A program made the position numbers and the translations under genes. This document shows, one piece after another, positions 35,781 through 40,425 of a stretch of 40,425 nucleotides of DNA. The stretch covers positions 1-40,425 of the forward strand of contig RPFO01001365.1 in NCBI GenBank assembly GCA_009746045.1. Reading direction: 5' to 3'. A model generated the notes under the pieces. That model searched no databases and was not told the DNA's origin. It was given only the letters and a program-made list of their open reading frames with translations. Numbering within the stretch: position 1 is the first letter of the stretch; each line of letters opens with the position of its first letter. Source of the stretch: Mesostigma viride (lineage: Eukaryota > Streptophyta > Mesostigmatophyceae > Mesostigmatales > Mesostigmataceae).

Positions 35781-36752
35781 ATGGCCAACGAAATTTGCAC
35801 CACCAACCCCACCTGCATCCCTACCATGCCCCCAAAAAACATGGATGCCAGGGAGTCTTATATAGAGTCTCGCAGGATGAACAAGTATTTTGGTGGCAAC
35901 AACAAGAGCATGTGCACTTTTCTTCGGTACGGCTCGGTGTTGCAGCAGGTGAATGCCAGGCTGAGGAGCAAGGGCTACACGCATTCGGCGAGGATAAACA
36001 CCTCCGGGAAGGTGTATTTCCACCCCCTGGTCGCTGTCGAGATATGCCTCGCCCACAAGCTCACAAAGGAGTTGGGAGAGCTGGAAGCTATGTTTGAAGA
36101 TAACGAATGGGGCCATGCCCACCTGTTTCAACACTCCACCCTGCACCTCTTAGCCGCCGTCGCGGGCGTGCTTGATGACGAGAGACCGGCTCGCGAGAAG
36201 CGCAGGGCGGAGACGGAGGCTCTTGACGATTCGATATCCTCCCTGCACGAACTGTGCAAGCGTCTCGACGACGCCGTCGCCAGCGTGTCGCGCGGAAGGG
36301 ACCAACTTGAGAAGTACAGGGCAGACAGCCACGCCGCGCACTCCAAGGCCATGGCGGAGAAGGAGGGCGAGCTGCTCGATATGGAGGAGCGGGGGAGGAT
36401 CAAGACCAAGGAGCTGTCGGATGCCAACGCCTCATTGGCGGTCCTGCACGACATGCACACCGACATCCTGAAGCTGGACTTCAACTTGCACAAGATCCGG
36501 ATGGCCGCCCTCCCCTGCGACATGGACTTTCGCCACCACGTCATCAGCGTGTTGCGCAGGCTCTACCAGTCGCACCCGGTGTACGCGATGCCCGTGTATT
36601 ACCTGCGCCACTTTGAATGGGAGGTGTGCGACCTGGTGGTAAACCGCCTCAACCTGCCCTTCTGCCCGGTCCGTGACCGGATGGGACGCGTGGAACCGGA
36701 CGTGGACGCCAAGGTGGTCAGCGCGGTCCACGCCCTCATGTCCCAACTGTGA
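35781..36752 (+). CDS. Coiled-coil protein with KilA-N-like N-terminal domain, 323 aa
   Basis: ATG 35781 is the first of the real protein; earlier in-frame codons lie in the repeat region. Residues 25-95 (MCTFLRYGSVLQQVNARL ... SGKVYFHPLVAVEICLAHK) resemble a KilA-N/MSV199-type DNA-binding domain, in particular the HPLVA block. Residues 125-230 are a long acidic/basic coiled coil. The C-terminal 80 residues are globular (HVISVLRRLYQSHPVY). A DNA-binding regulator acting as a dimer is a reasonable guess. It is followed 30 bp later by the gene at 36783 and preceded by AGATCT island D. Confidence 0.6.
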   Translation: MANEICTTNPTCIPTMPPKNMDARESYIESRRMNKYFGGNNKSMCTFLRYGSVLQQVNARLRSKGYTHSARINTSGKVYFHPLVAVEICLAHKLTKELGELEAMFEDNEWGHAHLFQHSTLHLLAAVAGVLDDERPAREKRRAETEALDDSISSLHELCKRLDDAVASVSRGRDQLEKYRADSHAAHSKAMAEKEGELLDMEERGRIKTKELSDANASLAVLHDMHTDILKLDFNLHKIRMAALPCDMDFRHHVISVLRRLYQSHPVYAMPVYYLRHFEWEVCDLVVNRLNLPFCPVRDRMGRVEPDVDAKVVSAVHALMSQL

Positions 36753-36782
36753 TATTTATGTCAGCCGGTATAGTAGTACGGT

Positions 36783-37118
36783 ATGGACGACATCCTGCCC
36801 GGCTTGTACATGTTCCAGAACAAACACGCGAGAGATCAGTTAGAGACACGGGAGCAATCCGAGATAGTGGATGCGCTGAAATGTGACATTCGCAACGTGC
36901 TAATGAATGCGCCGTCCGTCTTGCACCCTGATTCTGTGCGTGAAATAGTGGATATCGTAGTCAGAGCAGAGAGCAGTCTCAACCGACACGGCGGGGGCGT
37001 CCATTTTTGGAACATTATGGTGAATGCCATTGTAAAGCGCGCCAAGCGCTTGCCAGAAGAAAAGAGGAACGAAGTGTTCTTACGTGACATCACAAGATTG
37101 GTGCGGCTCAAACGCTAG
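36783..37118 (+). CDS. Hypothetical helical protein, 111 aa
   Basis: Intact; starts MDDILPGLYMFQNKHARD and is mainly helical, with a basic end (RDITRLVRLKR). No membrane segment, cysteine cluster or known motif. The leader (TATTTATG and GGTATAGTAGTACGGT) has TATA-like elements, so it may have its own promoter despite the short 30-bp gap to the upstream gene. Confidence 0.62.
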   Translation: MDDILPGLYMFQNKHARDQLETREQSEIVDALKCDIRNVLMNAPSVLHPDSVREIVDIVVRAESSLNRHGGGVHFWNIMVNAIVKRAKRLPEEKRNEVFLRDITRLVRLKR

Positions 37119-37200
37119 CATGCACGAGCCGGTGACCACCCGCGATCTGTTAAGGCATTATTATTTGTAATAAATTATGTGTGCCCCCTTGTGAAATGTC

Positions 37201-40200
37201 ATGCCTCCCAAGTACTTTTGCGGTTCAGGTGACGTGCCGTACAACAGAGTGAGAGGGAGCGCCACCCAATGCAAATCCCAGATCCGTCTGTTTGGTATCA
37301 AACAACCGCTGAGCGTGTACCCCGACGGCCTCGGTGACAGGGTCGTGAATCAGGATGTCGTTGACGCGGAGGCCTTTTGCGGAGTAAAGGGGAGACCGGG
37401 TGCGAAATACGGGTCGTTTGGGCAGTGTGTTAGGAAGAGACAGGCGCGTTATTGGGGGCTCGTGACCCCCCTGGACCCCGCGTGGGTGCACTCCAACCGC
37501 GCGGATTCCTTGCCGGTCCAACAGAAGCGCACGGGTATGGAGAAGGAAACGTTTAGCTCTTACCCGCGGCCGCTCACCGCTGATGCTCTGCCCGCCAACA
37601 GTACCGCCACGCCCTCTGCTCCTATGCATGAGGACGCACTCGTACAGCGCGCGCTTGCATTGATCCAAGAGGTGGATAACTTCGTTGTCGAGGAGGGGGG
37701 CGGCAATATTAGTGCGCTAGACGACCTGGTCGACCAGGCACACGAGGCCATCCAACGGTTGCCGCGAGAACACAGAGTTGGTATGGAGAGCCGATTGACC
37801 CGAGCCTCGATGGTAGAACTGCCGATACAGGATTCGCTCGATAGGCTCCAAGGGCTTGCCCAACCCGAGTCCCCGCCTCTGGAGCGATCCGTCCCCGCTT
37901 CTGGAGCGCCTCACGCAGCGCCCACGCCGCCGCAGGCCGCGGAAGGCGGTGAACAGGCCTCTATGGTAGACGATTCAATGCTCAAAATGTTAGCCGAAGC
38001 CGCCTCGGAGGTGGCGGACCGCTCTCCCCCCTCCTCCCCCCCGCCTGAAGAAGCGCCGACCGCGGACAAAGCTGTCGAGTTGCCCATCGTTGAGACGAAG
38101 AAATCCTACACGCCTGACCCGATTGCCGGTTACCTCCCGTCTCTAATGGAGGAACTCCCATCAAATGATTTCCGCGGAGTGGACGTGCGTTTTGAGTTTG
38201 ACGACCCCAATATGAACAAGGACAATATCGCGTTCAAACGCGGGGTCAAGGGGGACGGCAATTGCTTTTGGTACTCGTTCTTTGTCGGCAAGGCTTTCAA
38301 AGAAGGCAAGAGGGTGGATCAGGCTACGCTGGAGAGTAAAACTGCGGACCTGAAAAAGGAAATAGGGGAGAAACTGGAAGAGTACGTGAAGAACAGGGAA
38401 AAGCTGGGTATCAAAGACATTAACTCGCATTTCCGCTTGAAAAACTATGATGCAGAAACCGCTAAGATCCTGGGTGATATGCGAAATGAGTTAAAACCCA
38501 ATGTAGAGGCGACGGATAGAATGATGGCCATGGTCGCATATCACACGAAAACGGACATCCACGTCCTCGCCGCGAGTGGCGTTACACCGGGGAGATACAG
38601 GGTTTTGCACGTGTTCATGTACGGGGGCTCGAAGCAGGACGTCGAGCAGGCGCAGAAGGACAACAGACCGTGGAGGTCTGAGAACGAGCCCGTCTACATT
38701 TTCCACAATAACAGACACTACGAGACGCTGATACCGGAGTCGTGGACCAAACGCGCACCCGTTCCCGACCCAGACGCGACCGACACGACGCGCGGCGAAG
38801 GTGCGGAGTTGAAAAAAACGCGGACCACGCCACTGGAGAAGGCGGTGGATCGGCTGGAGGAATCCATTCCCGGGGGGGTGGGCGGGGAAGACCAAAATAC
38901 CGGTCCTGCGATCACGCCACCCCCTCCTTCGCCGACAGTGCCTCCTGCGCCGTCAGTGCCTCCTGTGCCCCCTGCGCCGTCAGTGCCTCCTGTGCCCCCT
39001 GCGCCGTCAGTGCCTCCTGTGCCCCCTGCGCCGTCAGTGCCTCCTGTGCCACCTGCGCGTGTGCCCCCTACGCCTCCTGCGCCGTCAGTGCCTCCTGTGC
39101 CCCCTGCGCGTGTGCCCCCTGCGCCTCCTGCGCCCCCTGTGCCCCCTGTGCCCCCTGCGCATGTGCCCCCCCCTGCACCCATAGCAGGAGCCCCGTCCCC
39201 GGTACACGTGGGAGGGGGGTATTTGACTCCGGCGCAGATGGCAGACGACGCCTTTAGAAAGGCCGTGGAGGACGAAATAATTAACTACGACGGGCCGGGC
39301 GATCCCATCGATTCCATCCCTGGACGACCCGCCGAGGTGTTAACAGAAACCCGCGCGCCGGTGAAAAGGAAACGCAAGCGCGCGGGGCTTTCGCTTACCA
39401 ACCAATCCACGGGGCCGAGCCATCCCAACACCACGAGGGCGGAGGCGGACCAGTCCATGATAGAATTCGCGGCCATGGAAGCCAACCACCACATCCCCGT
39501 AAACTACCGGTGGACGCCGTTCGACGCGGAAATCGTGGACGTGCGATACATAAAGATACCGGGCGGGCTCAAGGTGCAGGTCAGGTTTGACAGCATGAAG
39601 GAGTTCGTGGACTGGCTCCTGGTGGCCAAGAGCAGGATGCTGCGGGGTATGAGCATAAAGGCGCTGGGGGTGTACGCGGACCAGTTCTTGCCGGCCGGCA
39701 AGACGATCGGGTTGTACACGGGACGCATCCTGGGCGATCACAGCGACAAGCACCCGGAGAGGTACCCGCTCACCAATCTGCGTCACGCGGTCCTCACGGT
39801 GATCGGCGACGACGACAAGCTGCTGAGTCACCGATACAACGACGGTATGGGGGGCTCGCGACCGGTGCCGCGGCTTGTGGACGGCGGTCACGGCGCCGCC
39901 ACGTCTGGCACCAAGGACGGAGAGACCTACGACCCTCGCGGCGTCGGCGTGATATTCCCGTGGACCTACGTTCACATGACAAACGATCCGCGCGGGGCTA
40001 TCGATCCCGACACGGGGAGGCAGGTCCTGCCGAACGCGACCTTCCCACGCGGCAAACCCGGGCTCAGAGTGCTCAACCCCATCTACCCGCGAGAGGAGAT
40101 CAGGTGGACGTACGACGGCAGCAAAGTGAGGAAGGACGGTACCTTCCCATCGCTGAAGAACGACAAGGGATATGGCAAGCGGATGAGCCTGTTTCAGCAA

Positions 40201-40425
40201 GCAGCTAAAGGACTTCCCGGTGCGCAAGACAGGCTCGACATTTTCATGACTAAGGAAAGGGGAGACGCGTTGTTGATCCTGGTGGAAGCGCTCCAACAGA
40301 TCGTGGCCTCCAACAAGCGCATACGGACGCGCGAACGTGCGCCGATCGGTCCAGGCGCGCGTGTGTGCCCCCCGGCGTGCTGCTGCTGGATGAAGTGGAA
40401 TGCGAAACGTACGCGCGGCCACGCT
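37201..40425 (+). CDS. Large OTU protease - Pro-rich - SET-like multidomain protein, 3' end outside window
   Basis: Open from ATG 37201 through the window end: 1,075 residues without a stop. The N-terminus has two Cys motifs, YFCGSGDVP and AFCGVKGRPGAKYGSFGQC, of a kind common at the start of NCLDV proteins. Residues 345-510 form an OTU-type cysteine protease: GDGNCFW (Asp352, Cys355) and NNRHYE (His506); OTUs remove ubiquitin. Residues 579-664 are VPPAPS/VPPVPPAP tandem repeats. A basic patch KRKRKRAG follows at about 720. Residues 820-980 look like a SET-type methyltransferase: LGVYADQF, GLYTGRILG (838-844), YVHMTNDPRG (923-932) and EEIRWTYDG. OTU is firm; SET is a moderate inference. Confidence 0.8.
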   Translation, partial: MPPKYFCGSGDVPYNRVRGSATQCKSQIRLFGIKQPLSVYPDGLGDRVVNQDVVDAEAFCGVKGRPGAKYGSFGQCVRKRQARYWGLVTPLDPAWVHSNRADSLPVQQKRTGMEKETFSSYPRPLTADALPANSTATPSAPMHEDALVQRALALIQEVDNFVVEEGGGNISALDDLVDQAHEAIQRLPREHRVGMESRLTRASMVELPIQDSLDRLQGLAQPESPPLERSVPASGAPHAAPTPPQAAEGGEQASMVDDSMLKMLAEAASEVADRSPPSSPPPEEAPTADKAVELPIVETKKSYTPDPIAGYLPSLMEELPSNDFRGVDVRFEFDDPNMNKDNIAFKRGVKGDGNCFWYSFFVGKAFKEGKRVDQATLESKTADLKKEIGEKLEEYVKNREKLGIKDINSHFRLKNYDAETAKILGDMRNELKPNVEATDRMMAMVAYHTKTDIHVLAASGVTPGRYRVLHVFMYGGSKQDVEQAQKDNRPWRSENEPVYIFHNNRHYETLIPESWTKRAPVPDPDATDTTRGEGAELKKTRTTPLEKAVDRLEESIPGGVGGEDQNTGPAITPPPPSPTVPPAPSVPPVPPAPSVPPVPPAPSVPPVPPAPSVPPVPPARVPPTPPAPSVPPVPPARVPPAPPAPPVPPVPPAHVPPPAPIAGAPSPVHVGGGYLTPAQMADDAFRKAVEDEIINYDGPGDPIDSIPGRPAEVLTETRAPVKRKRKRAGLSLTNQSTGPSHPNTTRAEADQSMIEFAAMEANHHIPVNYRWTPFDAEIVDVRYIKIPGGLKVQVRFDSMKEFVDWLLVAKSRMLRGMSIKALGVYADQFLPAGKTIGLYTGRILGDHSDKHPERYPLTNLRHAVLTVIGDDDKLLSHRYNDGMGGSRPVPRLVDGGHGAATSGTKDGETYDPRGVGVIFPWTYVHMTNDPRGAIDPDTGRQVLPNATFPRGKPGLRVLNPIYPREEIRWTYDGSKVRKDGTFPSLKNDKGYGKRMSLFQQAAKGLPGAQDRLDIFMTKERGDALLILVEALQQIVASNKRIRTRERAPIGPGARVCPPACCCWMKWNAKRTRGHA

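Noticed and set aside
39340-40422. 360-residue minus-strand open frame
   Set aside because: Antisense to the SET-like end of the large multidomain protein, whose frame is open for more than 3 kb.

Overview
The window looks like part of the genome of a large nucleocytoplasmic DNA virus (NCLDV, Nucleocytoviricota) that infects a eukaryote. The supporting genes are two double-jelly-roll major capsid proteins, PCNA, relatives of the poxvirus late transcription factors VLTF3 and VLTF2, a NifS-like cysteine desulfurase, a DNA cytosine-5 methyltransferase, an HNH nuclease, an OTU protease and a SprT-type zincin. Coding DNA is GC-rich and tightly packed on both strands, while several long spacers are clearly richer in A+T. 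One gene carries a canonical GT-AG intron and another probably has one in its 5' leader, which points to transcription in, or access to, a nucleus with a spliceosome. I cannot place the virus in a family or name its host from the sequence alone. Both window edges cut genes: a capsid gene on the left and an OTU-SET protein on the right.

Layout. 1-10.9 kb is a structural and core block: head-to-head capsid genes, a LysM protein, PCNA, a KilA/BRO-like protein, a RING-finger protein, a coiled-coil protein with a KEN box, a possible jelly-roll protein and VLTF3. 10.9-21.3 kb holds a candidate transcription activator, the cytosine methyltransferase, a very long Pro/Thr/Ala repeat protein and a J-domain protein with an acidic tail. 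21.3-30.2 kb holds a conserved NCLDV protein (candidate ssDNA-binding protein), the HNH nuclease, a three-gene overlapping cluster that includes VLTF2, NifS, and a SprT-like protease. 30.2-35.8 kb is an accessory region: an R-S-E type ADP-ribosyltransferase, a duplicated hairpin-rich element, an intron-containing gene, four 101-bp tandem repeats and a large inverted repeat. 35.8-40.4 kb holds a coiled-coil protein and the OTU/Pro-rich/SET protein.

Two themes run across the window. First, at least 16 genes switch reading frame by one base, most often in G or C runs. Conserved proteins continue perfectly in the new frame, so I read most of these as sequencing indels and give gene extents across them. 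Second, four separate spacers (about 7.4-7.6, 11.6-11.9, 19.5-19.7 and 34.7-35.6 kb) are full of AGATCT-centred and TCTGACAG-like motifs. Each lies upstream of a plus-strand gene for a regulator-like protein: KEN-box coiled coil, acidic activator, J-domain/acidic tail and KilA-N-like coiled coil. This is the best candidate here for an undescribed, shared cis-regulatory system. No tRNA, rRNA, CRISPR array or insertion sequence was recognised.
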